DNA of 64,000 nucleotides from Alkaliphilus sp. B6464 (GTDB taxonomy: Bacteria; Bacillota; Clostridia; Peptostreptococcales; Natronincolaceae): positions 1,922,001 to 1,986,000 of the forward strand of contig NZ_CP058557.1 in the NCBI RefSeq assembly GCF_018141165.1. Direction: 5' to 3'. The position numbers were made by a program, and so were the translations under genes. How positions within the stretch are numbered: position 1 is the stretch's first letter; each line of letters begins with the position of its first letter. This document shows positions 17,209-25,552 of this stretch, one piece after another. The notes beneath the pieces are model-generated. The model did no database searches and was not told where the DNA came from. It saw only the letters and a program-made list of their open reading frames with translations.

Positions 17209-17742
17209 ATGAGCATAGAAAGTAAATTTGAAAACTTAATTAATAATGCACAAGACGGATTTAAAATGTCTACTACACAATACTGCCTAAAAAAATTAAA
17301 CCCTAGAACTTTAATTTCTAAAAATAAATTTGTGAGAAATAGTTATATATCTTCTCCTAATGAGGGCGTAAATCATTTTTATGAAATTGATACTGAGGGT
17401 AATCTAGCTTTTTATTTAGTGTGTGATGGACAAAAAAGCCTGGAATGGATTCTAGAAGATTTAATTTATAAGATTTCAAAAGAAAATAACTGTATTTATT
17501 TAAAATTTATAGTAGGAGCTAAGTCCATAGTTATTCCATTTATGTTAAAGGATACTTACTCTCTATATTGTCTTACAAGAATAGTAATACAGTCTAATAT
17601 TATGTTGTACTATTTAATGGAAAATAAAAAGGAATATATTTATTTAGGATACAATGAGATAAATATTTCTAAAGAAATTAAAGAATATATAATTAAAAAC
17701 ATAAATTATGAGATTGAAACTAAGAAAATAGAAGCTAAATAA
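17209..17742 (+). CDS. Hypothetical protein (177 residues)
   Basis: I do not recognise this soluble protein. It has no signal peptide or membrane segment. The visible features are a central region with many aromatic residues (GVNHFYEID, LAFYLVCDGQKSLEWILEDLIYKI), a hydrophobic strand LKFIVGAKSIVIPFML and a Lys-rich end. The ATG has GGGTGGG upstream at a plausible distance. It converges with and overlaps by 8 bases the next minus-strand gene. Codon use matches neighbours, so it is probably a native, lineage-restricted gene. Confidence 0.6.
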   Translation: MSIESKFENLINNAQDGFKMSTTQYCLKKLNPRTLISKNKFVRNSYISSPNEGVNHFYEIDTEGNLAFYLVCDGQKSLEWILEDLIYKISKENNCIYLKFIVGAKSIVIPFMLKDTYSLYCLTRIVIQSNIMLYYLMENKKEYIYLGYNEINISKEIKEYIIKNINYEIETKKIEAK

Positions 17743-18091
17743 GGCTCTTAACAACTATCTCCAAAATACCTATTAAAATTATATGACAAATTCCCCATGA
17801 AATATTTACTAATGCCTCGCTTAGTTTTATATCCTTTTCTTCTCTTAAAACATCCATTATATTAGAATGATCTACTAGTCTATTGGATTTTTTTAGACGT
17901 ATTGGCACAAAAAAACCAAAGATTCCAACTGCTATAATAATTGTAGAAACAATATAATTAGCATTTAAAATTGTTGGGAGTAAGTTATTACCTTTTATAA
18001 AACCAAATAAAGCTGCTAATAGAGAAGTTAGCAGAATGCTTCCTATAGAATAAGAAAAGACTTTTTTAAATCTTTCAATAATAGTTTTCAT
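17735..18091 (-). CDS. Small membrane protein (118 residues)
   Basis: An integral membrane protein with three hydrophobic segments: residues about 12-32 (YSIGSILLTSLLAALFGFI), 45-66 (YIVSTIIIAVGIFGFFVPI) and 98-116 (ICHIILIGILEIVVKSL), plus a charged cytoplasmic loop (RLKKSNRLVDHSNIMDVLREEK). I do not assign a family with confidence; small Firmicute proteins of unknown function with similar layout exist. CAGGAG precedes the ATG. It is probably monocistronic and its end overlaps the convergent hypothetical gene. Confidence 0.65.
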   Translation of the reverse strand: MKTIIERFKKVFSYSIGSILLTSLLAALFGFIKGNNLLPTILNANYIVSTIIIAVGIFGFFVPIRLKKSNRLVDHSNIMDVLREEKDIKLSEALVNISWGICHIILIGILEIVVKSLI

Positions 18092-18205
18092 TTGATCACT
18101 CCTGTTTTATTATCTAATGAAGTATAAAATTTCTAATTATTAATGGCGCATAAAACATATTAGGTTAATTAAGTACATATATAATTTTACACTATTTATG
18201 GTATT

Positions 18206-18254
18206 AAATAAAGGCTTCTTAGGTTAAAAATGCTACTAGTAGAAGCCCTTATTT
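18206..18254 (-). terminator. Terminator for degV
   Basis: Stem AATAAAGGCTTCT / AGAAGCCCTTATT with a loop of about 20 bases; read on the minus strand it follows degV. A shorter internal loop stem is possible. Confidence 0.65.
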
Positions 18255-18283
18255 TAAAAAATTCTTATCATATTAATAAATTA

Positions 18284-19111
18284 CTAGTAGAGATAACAAA
18301 TACCAATAGCTTCTAACCCTAAGTGAGAACCAATAACTGGACCTAGTTCATATATTTCTGTATTAGCATTTGGAAAACGCTTCTGAATCATTTTTTCATA
18401 CTCTTTTGCCTCGTCTAAAATACCTATATGGCATATACCAATAGTAGAAGCATTGGATGGAATATCTTCAAGCATTTTGTCCATTGCTTTTTTCTTTCCT
18501 CTAACTTTACTTAAAGGCTCTAATTTTCCGTCTATTAATCCAATAATAGGTTTAATATTCAATAAAGAACCTATCATTGCTTCGGCTGTTGAAAGACGTC
18601 CACCTTTTTTCAAGTAGTCCAAGGTTGCTACTGTTAAACGTATACCAGTATGTTTTTTTTGTTCTTCAATCTCGTCTACTATTTGTTGCCTTGATAATCC
18701 TTGTTCTGACAATTGAATTGCTTTTTCAACTAAAGCTTTTAGATTGGCAGCAGCAGTTAATGAATCTATAATGGATATTTTAGATGGATCTACAATGCTA
18801 GCTGCTGCATTAGCACTGTTAAATGTGCCACTTAACTTTGAAGATAGGGTAATAGCAATTACTTCATAGTTTTCTTTTATTGCTTTATTAAACACCTCGG
18901 CAAAGGCACCAATAGATGGCTGAGATGTGGTTGGAAAATCTGAAGATTTTGAGAGCTTTTTAAAAAATACATCAAATTCTCCTGGCAAACCTTCATTTTT
19001 CACAGAACCTTCAAAATTAACAGATAGTGGAACTATATCAATATTATATTTTTCTATAAAAGATTTATCTATATATGCTGTACTATCAGTTACAAATTTA
19101 ATTTTAGACAT
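18284..19111 (-). CDS. DegV family fatty-acid-binding protein
   Basis: Soluble DegV/FakB-type protein of 275 residues. Family members bind a single fatty acid and present it to the kinase FakA for phosphorylation. Motifs are KFVTDSTAYIDK at the N-terminus, the fatty-acid phosphate loop TTSQPSIGAF near 58-68, AITLSSKLSGTFNSA near 84-98, and the C-terminal GPVIGSHLGLEAIGI with the ligand-facing His-Leu. GGAG precedes the ATG. No fakA is adjacent, so pairing is not shown. Several DegV paralogs per genome are usual in clostridia. Confidence 0.93.
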   Translation of the reverse strand: MSKIKFVTDSTAYIDKSFIEKYNIDIVPLSVNFEGSVKNEGLPGEFDVFFKKLSKSSDFPTTSQPSIGAFAEVFNKAIKENYEVIAITLSSKLSGTFNSANAAASIVDPSKISIIDSLTAAANLKALVEKAIQLSEQGLSRQQIVDEIEEQKKHTGIRLTVATLDYLKKGGRLSTAEAMIGSLLNIKPIIGLIDGKLEPLSKVRGKKKAMDKMLEDIPSNASTIGICHIGILDEAKEYEKMIQKRFPNANTEIYELGPVIGSHLGLEAIGICYLY

Positions 19112-19195
19112 TTAATCAACTCCTTATAGACTGTAATAATTATATGAATATAATATCAGGTACTAGTACCTGTTGTAAAGTATAATTATGATATC

Positions 19196-19225
19196 TTGCA
19201 TTAAAACGTATGTTCGAAGTATAAT
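19196..19225 (+). promoter_or_regulatory. Promoter with probable LexA (SOS) box before the ydjM-like gene
   Basis: The -35 TTGCAT (19196-19201) and -10 TATAAT (19220-19225) are 18 bases apart, and AAAACGTATGTTCG (19203-19216) lies between them. It matches 12 of 14 positions of the Firmicute LexA consensus CGAACRNRYGTTCG, the differences being the first two bases. Confidence 0.6.
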
Positions 19226-19257
19226 GGTATTACATCTATGAAGAAAGGAAGGATATA

Positions 19258-20004
19258 ATGTTAGGGAGAACTCATGTTACTTTAGGTTTGATGTTATCAT
19301 TATTAGTAGTTCCAATTTTAGGGTCCTCCTTAACTATTGGTAAATTTAACTTGCCTGCTATTATAGTGTCGATAATAGGAGCTTTATTACCAGACTTAGA
19401 TATGGGGACATCTTTTTTGGGAGCCAAATTTGGTTTTATTAAGGCCAAGCATATAAAAAAAATATGGATTGCTATTTTAACTTTAACGTCAATTGTTGCG
19501 ATTATTTTTTTAAAGGATACTCCTGTTTTTTATGGTATTGCTTTTATAATTTTTCTAGGATTTGTATTTGCTGATAAATTTGCACGAAAAGGGTACTATA
19601 CAATTAGAAACTTTGTACAATCTATAGTAGGTATATCAATTATTTTATTTTCTTACTACTATCAGCACTATGTTTTAGTTTTTGTCGGGATTATTCTAAT
19701 TTTATTATTATTCAGTAAGCATAGGGGATTATCCCACTCTATTGTTTTTTTAATTGGATCCACATTTGCGGTTAGAAAAATAAGCTTATTTTATGGAGAT
19801 GTGGACTATAGTATAATTTTCGCAGTGAGTATGGGTAGCCATCTATTAGGAGATATGCTCACAAAATCGGGGATAGGACTGTGGGTACCTTTTAATAGCA
19901 AACGTATTAAGTTTCCATATACTATAAAAACTGGTGGAAAGGTAGAAAAACTCATCTTTATAGCGGCTTTATTTGCAATATTTAATATATTGAAAGGGTT
20001 ATAA
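19258..20004 (+). CDS. YdjM-like membrane-bound metal-dependent hydrolase (LexA-binding type family)
   Basis: Integral membrane protein of 248 residues, PF04307 family. Conserved putative metal ligands are visible: GRTHVTLG at the N-terminus, LLPDLDMG near 42-49, KHRGLSHS near 153-160 and GSHLLGDMLTKSGIGLW near 197-214. About seven hydrophobic helices surround these. The biochemical activity is not known; phospholipase-like hydrolysis has been suggested from the motif pattern. In E. coli the homolog ydjM belongs to the SOS regulon, and here a likely LexA box overlaps the promoter, which suggests the same control. The ATG has AAAGGAAGGA upstream. Confidence 0.88.
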   Translation: MLGRTHVTLGLMLSLLVVPILGSSLTIGKFNLPAIIVSIIGALLPDLDMGTSFLGAKFGFIKAKHIKKIWIAILTLTSIVAIIFLKDTPVFYGIAFIIFLGFVFADKFARKGYYTIRNFVQSIVGISIILFSYYYQHYVLVFVGIILILLLFSKHRGLSHSIVFLIGSTFAVRKISLFYGDVDYSIIFAVSMGSHLLGDMLTKSGIGLWVPFNSKRIKFPYTIKTGGKVEKLIFIAALFAIFNILKGL

Positions 20005-20117
20005 TTATAGATTGAATAGAGCCTTTATTTGTAAAAAGAAAAAACAAGCTTTTTTGTTGAAATATTGTTATACTAGTATGGTATAAACTATTATAATCCT
20101 ACATAAGAGGTGATTTA

Positions 20118-20666
20118 GTGAATATGATAAAAACTAGAAATATAGTAAACGGTGCAATGTGTATTGCACTAGGAGTACTGCTACCCCAGGTGTTTCATTT
20201 AGTAGGTGGTGCTGGGCCTGCATTTTTACCAATGCACATACCTGTTTTATTGGCTGGTTTTTTAGTTAGTCCAATTACAGGTTTATATGTAGGAATATTG
20301 ACTCCAATTTTAAGTCATTTAATTACCGGTATGCCACCTGTTGCACCAATACCTATGCTTCCGATTATGATATTTGAGTTATCTACATATGGATTTATTG
20401 CCGGTATATTATATAATAAACTGAGGATGAATATATTTATATCTTTGGCTGGATCTATGTTGGCAGGTAGGATTACTTATGGACTTATTGTTTATATTAT
20501 GCTCACATTTTTTCATGTTAAAATGGCAGGACCTATAGCTGCTGTAATAGGAGCTGTTAATAATGGTATATTAGGTATAGTTCTTCAAATAGCATTTATA
20601 CCTGTACTTGTGAAGTTATTGGAAGGGGAGTTAATTCATGTCAGATCGAATATTAGCCCAAAATAA
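20118..20666 (+). CDS. ECF transporter substrate-binding (S) component
   Basis: Membrane vitamin-binding subunit of an energy-coupling factor importer, 182 residues, about six helices. Conserved features are ARNI-like RNIVNGAMCIALGVLLP at the start, the loop GAGPAFLPMHIPVLLAGFL that contacts substrate, and the internal G-A-V-N-N-G-I-L. The substrate cannot be read from sequence; no ECF ATPase or T-component gene is adjacent, so this is a group II S-component sharing a module encoded elsewhere. The start is GTG 20118 or ATG 20124; GAGGTG precedes both. The downstream DUF1893 gene overlaps its end by 29 bases, so they are co-transcribed and possibly coupled. No riboswitch was seen upstream. Confidence 0.88.
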   Translation: MNMIKTRNIVNGAMCIALGVLLPQVFHLVGGAGPAFLPMHIPVLLAGFLVSPITGLYVGILTPILSHLITGMPPVAPIPMLPIMIFELSTYGFIAGILYNKLRMNIFISLAGSMLAGRITYGLIVYIMLTFFHVKMAGPIAAVIGAVNNGILGIVLQIAFIPVLVKLLEGELIHVRSNISPK

Positions 20667-21054
20667 ACTGACGGAAGGAGAATATTCCTGTGTTTTAGTA
20701 AAGGATGGAAATATAATAATGACTTCCTACGATAAAGGAATTAAACCGTTACTTACTAAGCTAATAGAAGATGAAAAATTTTTAGAAAATGCCGTGTTGG
20801 CTGATAAGGTTATTGGAAAAGCAGCTGCTTTATTATCGATATTTGCTGGTATTAAGTCAGTATATGCCCATGTAATAAGTGATTGTGCTAAAATGATATT
20901 GGAAAAAAACGGAATAGATGTTGAATATAATCGTATTGTACCATATATTATGAATAAAGATGGAACAGATAAATGCCTTATGGAAAAACTTATCGATGAT
21001 ATAGAAGATCCAGCAGAAGCTTTTACAGTATTTAAGAATTTTTTTAAAGTATAG
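20638..21054 (+). CDS. DUF1893 family protein
   Basis: Soluble protein of 138 residues with the DUF1893 pattern: EYSCVLVKDGNIIMTSYDKGIKPLL near the start, then AVLADKVIGKAAALLSIFAGIKSVYAHVISDCAKMILEKNGI. The family is small, related in fold to cytidine deaminase-like proteins, and of unknown function. The ATG lies inside the end of the ECF S-component gene (29-base overlap) with GGGGAG upstream. Co-expression with a vitamin importer might hint at a role in metabolism of that compound; this is inference only. Confidence 0.85.
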   Translation: MSDRILAQNKLTEGEYSCVLVKDGNIIMTSYDKGIKPLLTKLIEDEKFLENAVLADKVIGKAAALLSIFAGIKSVYAHVISDCAKMILEKNGIDVEYNRIVPYIMNKDGTDKCLMEKLIDDIEDPAEAFTVFKNFFKV

Positions 21055-21150
21055 TGAAGTGTGTTTTCTTATACTTAAAAAACAGACAAAAGCAGCTTTG
21101 CTGATTTTTTAAACAAATATGATAGCTACAGTTAGTAGGGAAGTGATAAA

Positions 21151-21468
21151 ATGGGATGTTGTAAAGGTACAAAAAGAAATAAACAAGAAAATAAAAAACC
21201 ATGTCCACTTTGTAATACCCTTGGAAATAATATTCACTATTTGGCTGTGGAGATGGTAGTAAAGGAAGATATAATTTCAGCAGTAACAAAGGAAGATTAT
21301 TTTGTATGTATTAATAATAGCTGCGATGCTGTTTTTTATAATGAATCTGGCGACAGGATATTTTTAGCGCAGGATATAAATATGGGATCAAATTTTGATG
21401 AAGTAACGAAACAATATGGTTGTAAATGTAATTCTGATAGTAAATGTGGAAGCTGTAATAATAAATAA
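21151..21468 (+). CDS. Cysteine-rich protein with CopZ N-terminal-like domain
   Basis: A 105-residue cytosolic protein with ten cysteines. The core (about 15-80) resembles the N-terminal zinc/2Fe-2S domain of Archaeoglobus-type CopZ copper chaperones: CPLCNTLG, then an HYLAVEMVVKEDI strand, and FVCINNSCDAVFYNESGDRIF. The usual C-terminal HMA copper-binding domain is missing; instead there is a Cys-rich tail (CKCNSDSKCGSC). An N-terminal GCCKG adds two more. It could carry zinc and an iron-sulfur cluster, or bind copper or mercury. GGGAAGTG precedes the ATG. No copper transporter is adjacent. Confidence 0.7.
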   Translation: MGCCKGTKRNKQENKKPCPLCNTLGNNIHYLAVEMVVKEDIISAVTKEDYFVCINNSCDAVFYNESGDRIFLAQDINMGSNFDEVTKQYGCKCNSDSKCGSCNNK

Positions 21469-21530
21469 AGTGTATTGAAGAAAACTATAATCATAATGAA
21501 GAAACTTAAGAAGAAAAAGAGGTGAAGTTA

Positions 21531-22400
21531 ATGAAATTAAACGTGGGTAAGGTAAATAGGCTAAAAATATTTGAAATCGATCAAAGAGGTGCTCTGTTAA
21601 AAAACGAAGATGGTGGTAAGGGTATTCTGCTTTCTTTAAAAGAACTTCCTAATGATAAAATGGTAGGGGACTTTATAGATGCTTTCATTTATAGAGATTC
21701 TAATAATCGTTTGGCAGCTACTCTAAAAAAACCATATGGTGAAGTTGACGAAATTGCTTATCTTAAGGTTGTAGATGTAACTTCGATAGGTGCATTTTTA
21801 GATTGGGGTTTAGAAAAAGACTTGTTTATTCCTATGCGTGAACAGGTTTGCAAGATTCAGAAGGATAAATATTATCTAGTAAAGATCTATTTAGATAAAA
21901 GCGAAAGATTATGCGCAACCATGAAAATTGATAATGACTTAAAAACTCATCCATCCTATAAGCCAGGAGAAATGGTGCAAGGTACAGTGTATGGATATAA
22001 TCCTAGACTAGGTGCTTTTATTGCTGTTGATAATCAGTATTATGGATTTGCTCATATATCAGAGATATTTAATGATTTAAGAATAGGTGATAAATCAAGT
22101 TTTAGGGTTGTTAAAATTCGTGAGGATGGACGGGTAGACCTATCTACAAGACAGGTGGCCCATAGACAGATGGATAGTGATGCGGAAGATATTTTACAAA
22201 TTCTAGCTATTAGAAGAGGCTTTTTACCATTAAATGACAAAAGCGAACCTGAAGAAATAAAAAAATATTTATCTATTAGCAAAAATGCTTTTAAAAGAGC
22301 CCTGGGAAGATTATTAAAGGAGAAGAAGGTAATTCAGACAGATGAAGGAATTAAATTATTAGTTAATGTGAAGATAAAAGAATTAGAAGAAAATGACTAG
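21531..22400 (+). CDS. S1 RNA-binding protein of the CvfB family
   Basis: RNA-binding protein of 289 residues with several OB-fold S1 domains and a C-terminal winged-helix region. KLNVGKVNRLKIFEIDQRGALL begins the first S1-like domain; the second is at about 68-130 (LKVVDVTSIGAFLDWGLEKDLFIP), the third at about 148-210 (GTVYGYNPRLGAFIAVDNQYYGFAH). The C-terminus (about 230-285, YLSISKNAFKRALGRLLKEKKV) is the conserved helix-turn-helix. In staphylococci the family controls virulence gene expression. Start ATG 21531 has AAAGAGGTG in front. The terminator palindrome includes the stop codon. Confidence 0.88.
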   Translation: MKLNVGKVNRLKIFEIDQRGALLKNEDGGKGILLSLKELPNDKMVGDFIDAFIYRDSNNRLAATLKKPYGEVDEIAYLKVVDVTSIGAFLDWGLEKDLFIPMREQVCKIQKDKYYLVKIYLDKSERLCATMKIDNDLKTHPSYKPGEMVQGTVYGYNPRLGAFIAVDNQYYGFAHISEIFNDLRIGDKSSFRVVKIREDGRVDLSTRQVAHRQMDSDAEDILQILAIRRGFLPLNDKSEPEEIKKYLSISKNAFKRALGRLLKEKKVIQTDEGIKLLVNVKIKELEEND

Positions 22401-22422
22401 GTTTTAAAACCTAGTCATTTTC
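22391..22422. terminator. Bidirectional terminator overlapping the CvfB stop
   Basis: Perfect palindrome AAAATGACTAGGTTTT with its mirrored half, 32 bases in all, between convergent genes. Confidence 0.88.
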
Positions 22423-22426
22423 TTTG

Positions 22427-23797
22427 TTAATTATTTCCAAATTCTGATATATTTCCTTTGTCTAAGCTTTTTTCAAAGTCATTTGTAACATTTACAACTA
22501 AAGAAGCTAACCCTAATAGAGCAATAATATTAGGTATAACCATTAGACCATTAAATGTATCTGCTAATTCCCATACTAGCTCAACCTTCATTGTAGTGCC
22601 TATAACAATACATGCTAAAACTAATACTCTGTAAATATTGATTGCGTTTTTACCAAATAAGTATTTTATGTTAGATTCTCCAAAGAAATACCATCCTACT
22701 ATAGTGGATAAAGCAAAGAAGAATAAACAGACTGCTACAAACGAATTACCAAAGCTACCAAATCCTTTTACAAATCCTTCTTGAGTTAATAATATTCCGT
22801 TGTTTCCAGAGTAAAGGCTACCACTTGTTAAAATTACTAGAGCGGTTAATGTACATACAACTCCAGTATCTATTACAACACCCATAGTTGCCACTAGTCC
22901 CTGTTGTGCTGGGTGTTTGACCTTAGCTATAGCATGTGCATGAGGAGTAGACCCCATTCCTGCTTCATTGGAGAAAAGCCCTCTTGCTATACCATAACGA
23001 AAGGCTCCTTTTACTGTTGAACCTAAAAATCCTCCCGCTGCCGCCATCGGAGTAAATGCACTTTTAAAAATTAATTGAAATGATGGTCCAATTTGGTTAA
23101 AATTTGTTAAAACAATAACTAAGCTTCCTAAAATATATAAGGCCGCCATAATAGGTACTATTTTTTCAGTAAAGGATGCTATTCTTCCTATTCCTCCAAT
23201 AGTAATAAGACCTACTATAAAGGCAATGATTATACCAGTTACAAGCTTGTTTATATTAAAAGCGCTATATACAGCCTCTGCTATAGAGTTTGACTGCACC
23301 ATATTTCCCATAAATCCTAGAGCTAAGACTATTGCTATTGCAAAAAAACCTGCTAAAAATTTACTACCTAAGCCTTTACGAATATAATAGGCCGGTCCAC
23401 CTGTAATTTCACCGTCTACTCTTTCTGTATGGATTTGAGCTAATATAGCTTCTGCAAATATAGTACCCATTCCAAAAAAAGCGCTAATCCACATCCAAAA
23501 TACTGCACCAGGACCTCCAGTTGCCATCGCGGTGGCAACTCCAGCTAAGTTACCTGTTCCTACTTGAGCAGCTATTGCAGTTGTTAAGGCCTGATATGAA
23601 GACATACCATCTTCGTTAGCCTTGGAGCTTTTTTTAAACATACCTCCAAATGTTTCGTTCCAAGCAAGCTTAAACTTTCTAACTTGAATTACACGAAGCT
23701 TAATAGTAAATAAAATTCCGGTACCTAGAAGGAAAAATAACATAATAGGTCCCCATAAAACGCCATTAATTTTACTAATGATTTGTAATAAGTCCAT
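22427..23797 (-). CDS. Alanine/glycine:cation symporter (AgcS family)
   Basis: Membrane transporter of 456 residues and about 11 helices that imports alanine or glycine with Na+. Family signatures are SSYQALTTAIAAQVGTGNLAGVATA near 65-89, ETRVDGEI-like ERVDGEITGGPAYYIRKGLG near 125-144, and GLFSNEAGMGSTPHAHA near 270-287. The ATG has AGGGGAGG upstream. It is monocistronic and convergent with the CvfB gene. A possible role in amino-acid fermentation fits the clostridial setting. Confidence 0.95.
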   Translation of the reverse strand: MDLLQIISKINGVLWGPIMLFFLLGTGILFTIKLRVIQVRKFKLAWNETFGGMFKKSSKANEDGMSSYQALTTAIAAQVGTGNLAGVATAMATGGPGAVFWMWISAFFGMGTIFAEAILAQIHTERVDGEITGGPAYYIRKGLGSKFLAGFFAIAIVLALGFMGNMVQSNSIAEAVYSAFNINKLVTGIIIAFIVGLITIGGIGRIASFTEKIVPIMAALYILGSLVIVLTNFNQIGPSFQLIFKSAFTPMAAAGGFLGSTVKGAFRYGIARGLFSNEAGMGSTPHAHAIAKVKHPAQQGLVATMGVVIDTGVVCTLTALVILTSGSLYSGNNGILLTQEGFVKGFGSFGNSFVAVCLFFFALSTIVGWYFFGESNIKYLFGKNAINIYRVLVLACIVIGTTMKVELVWELADTFNGLMVIPNIIALLGLASLVVNVTNDFEKSLDKGNISEFGNN

Positions 23798-24127
23798 CTA
23801 ATAGCCTCCCCTTAGTTTAAAATTGTTTAATAGGTGCCTGTTAAAATAAAGTAAGAAATTATGTCTGTGCACTTTTCAAGTTTATGATACAATATTGTTA
23901 AAAAAATATCAAGTACAAAATATTCTAACTAAATCTATTTAATTCGAAATAGCTATGAGAACATACAATTATCAGTCTTTATTATAATGATTTATATAAA
24001 ATATTCTTCTAGTAATAATTAAAATTGGAATATCTATGATATAATAAATTAGATGCAGTAATCAATTATCTATTTTTACTAAGGGTTATAAATATGTTTT
24101 AAATTATAATTGTAGCTAAATAAGGGG
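23798..24127. other. 330-base gap between agcS and the mobA remnant
   Basis: AT-rich DNA that holds the agcS promoter (on the minus strand). I see no ORF with a ribosome-binding site, no strong hairpin and no known riboswitch. Confidence 0.5.
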
Positions 24128-24526
24128 ATGATAATTATGATTTATAGCAGGGTTACTGCTGTTGTACTATACTCAGGATTAATAGAAAGTAAAACAGACC
24201 ACATATTTGTTATAGCATGTGATATGCCTTTTATTAATACTAAATTAAGTGAATATATGGTTGACTTATTACAGGATGAAGATGTTATAATTCCTTTTGT
24301 AGATGGACACTATCAACCACTCTATGCAATATATGGTAAGTGATGTATACCAGAGTTTGAAAAATTGTTTCAAAGAAGGTGGTATAAGATTATAGATGCT
24401 TTTCAAGATTTAAAGATTAGAAAAATAACTAGGGAAGAGGTTTTAGAACTGGATTCTTCTATGTTATGTTTTGAGAACGTTAATACTTACGAACAGTATT
24501 CACGTCTAAAAGATGCTTTTGATTAA
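24128..24526 (+). pseudogene. Decayed molybdopterin-guanine dinucleotide synthase (mobA-like)
   Basis: The frame YSGLIESKTDHIFVIACDMPFI...DGHYQPLYAIYGK is the middle of a MobA-type nucleotidyltransferase (the A-C-D-M-P motif is the Mg/GTP site). The N-terminal GGxSxRMG-K nucleotide loop is absent. After YGK an in-frame TGA (24341-24343) interrupts the frame; the same frame then continues CIPEFEKLFQRRWYKIIDAF and onward to TAA 24526, with the expected end of the family. Two lesions (5' loss and a stop) show a pseudogene. No other molybdenum cofactor gene is in the window. Confidence 0.8.
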
Positions 24527-24583
24527 AATGATCGAATATTTCGACTACATAAAATAACATACTATTATATTGGAGGTAAAATT

Positions 24584-24928
24584 ATGGAGGTTGTTTCTGG
24601 ACAAGGAAAAATAAGAATTTCTAATGATGTTATTATGCTAATTGCTAAGAAATCAGTGGAGGAAGTAGACGGAGTTGTTTCATTTAGTGGTGGACTGCCT
24701 GTAGGCATAACGGAGTTTTTCAGTAAAAATACTGCTACGAAGAAAGGAGTAAAGATTAAAAATGAAGAAACACAAGTAGTTATAAATCTTTCGGTAGTAG
24801 TGAAATATGGAGTTATTATTCCTGAAGTGATAAAAGCAGTACAAGGCAAGGTAAAGAAGTCTATTGAAGCCATGACAGATATTGAAGTAGGAAAAGTGAA
24901 CGTATTTGTTCAAGATATTCAACTATAG
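24584..24928 (+). CDS. Asp23/Gls24 family envelope stress response protein
   Basis: Small cytoplasmic protein of 114 residues of the DUF322 (Asp23/YloU) family. Motifs are GKIRISNDVIMLIAKKSVEEVDGVVSFSGG at the N-terminus, VVINLSVVVKYGVIIPEVIKAVQGKVKKSIEAMTDIEVGKVNVFVQDIQ at the end, in separated parts. Relatives in Firmicutes contribute to alkaline and cell-envelope stress tolerance and fatty-acid metabolism. GGAGGT lies before the ATG. It is a single-gene unit followed by a strong hairpin. Confidence 0.93.
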   Translation: MEVVSGQGKIRISNDVIMLIAKKSVEEVDGVVSFSGGLPVGITEFFSKNTATKKGVKIKNEETQVVINLSVVVKYGVIIPEVIKAVQGKVKKSIEAMTDIEVGKVNVFVQDIQL

Positions 24929-24942
24929 ATAAAAAAAGGTAT

Positions 24943-24990
24943 AAATAATAAAGAAACAGGCTCTAGATGAGCCTGTTTCTTTATTATTTA
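24943..24990. terminator. Bidirectional terminator between gls24 and the Met-rich gene
   Basis: Stem AATAATAAAGAAACAGGCT / AGCCTGTTTCTTTATTATT with loop CTAGATG, between convergent genes. Confidence 0.9.
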
Positions 24991-24994
24991 TCTC

Positions 24995-25465
24995 TTAGCA
25001 ATCTTCCATTTCCATATGATGTTTACAATGGCAATGCATCATTTTATGTCTATATGCCTCAGTTTTATTCATTGCAGCCATGTACATATGCATACAGAAC
25101 ATTTTCTCCATGTGATGGAGCATTTCTTTATCACATTTTTCCATTGGCATAGGCATTGGTGGACAAGGCATTGGCATATGTCCAGGCATACCGTGCATTG
25201 GTGGGCAAGGCATAGGCATAGGGCATGGATGAGGCATACCGTGCATTGGTGGGCAAGGCATAGGCATAGGGCATGGATGAGGCATACCATGCATTGGTGG
25301 ACAAGGCATAGGCATAGGCATTGGCATTGGGTCAGGCATAGGCATTGGGTCAGGCATAGGCATAGGCATAGGCATATGTCCAGGCATACCGTTCATTGGC
25401 TGATAAGGCATTACCATATCTTCATCGTTACAACCACATAACATATTATTTCCAAATATTTCCAC
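24995..25465 (-). CDS. Met/Pro/His/Cys-rich repeat protein
   Basis: A 156-residue protein of extreme composition. After a short N-terminal part (MEIFGNNMLCGCNDEDMV) comes a Pro-Met region of about 90 residues with 16-residue repeats of the type CPPMHGMPHPCPMPMP, then a C-terminal part rich in Met, His and Cys (MLHHMEKMFCMHMYMAAMNK and HCHCKHHMEMEDC). It has no signal peptide. I do not know a family name; the composition recalls spore-coat structural proteins and soft-metal-binding proteins of Firmicutes. GTG 25465 is the start, behind TGAGGAGG. Many Met, His and Cys side chains could bind Cu(I), Ag or Hg, or the chain could be crosslinked in a coat. The opposite-strand frame here is an artefact of the repeat. 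Confidence 0.75.
   Translation of the reverse strand: MEIFGNNMLCGCNDEDMVMPYQPMNGMPGHMPMPMPMPDPMPMPDPMPMPMPMPCPPMHGMPHPCPMPMPCPPMHGMPHPCPMPMPCPPMHGMPGHMPMPCPPMPMPMEKCDKEMLHHMEKMFCMHMYMAAMNKTEAYRHKMMHCHCKHHMEMEDC
25185..25330 (-). repeat. 48-bp tandem repeat inside the Met-rich gene
   Basis: Copies at 25185-25232 and 25233-25280 are essentially identical (both begin GGCATACCGTGCATTGGTGG), with a diverged third copy from 25281. Each encodes 16 residues, so copy number can change without breaking the frame. Confidence 0.85.
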
Positions 25466-25552
25466 AAAATAACCTCCTCAACTAAAATATAATTAACTCC
25501 TTTAATTACAAGATATGTATCGAGGAGGAATTTTGTTACTTTTTTTAATAAT

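Noticed and set aside
24341-24343. In-frame TGA of the mobA remnant as selenocysteine
   Set aside because: No hairpin of SECIS type is evident after it, the family has no Cys at that place, and the 5' part of the gene is lost.
25185-25330. Regular 48-bp repeats as a possible CRISPR array
   Set aside because: Repeats are contiguous with no spacers and lie in frame inside a protein gene.
25016-25441. Long plus-strand ORF rich in His, Trp and Arg opposite the Met-rich gene
   Set aside because: It is the mirror of a low-complexity repeat, has no ribosome-binding site, and the minus-strand frame has a strong one and sensible termini.
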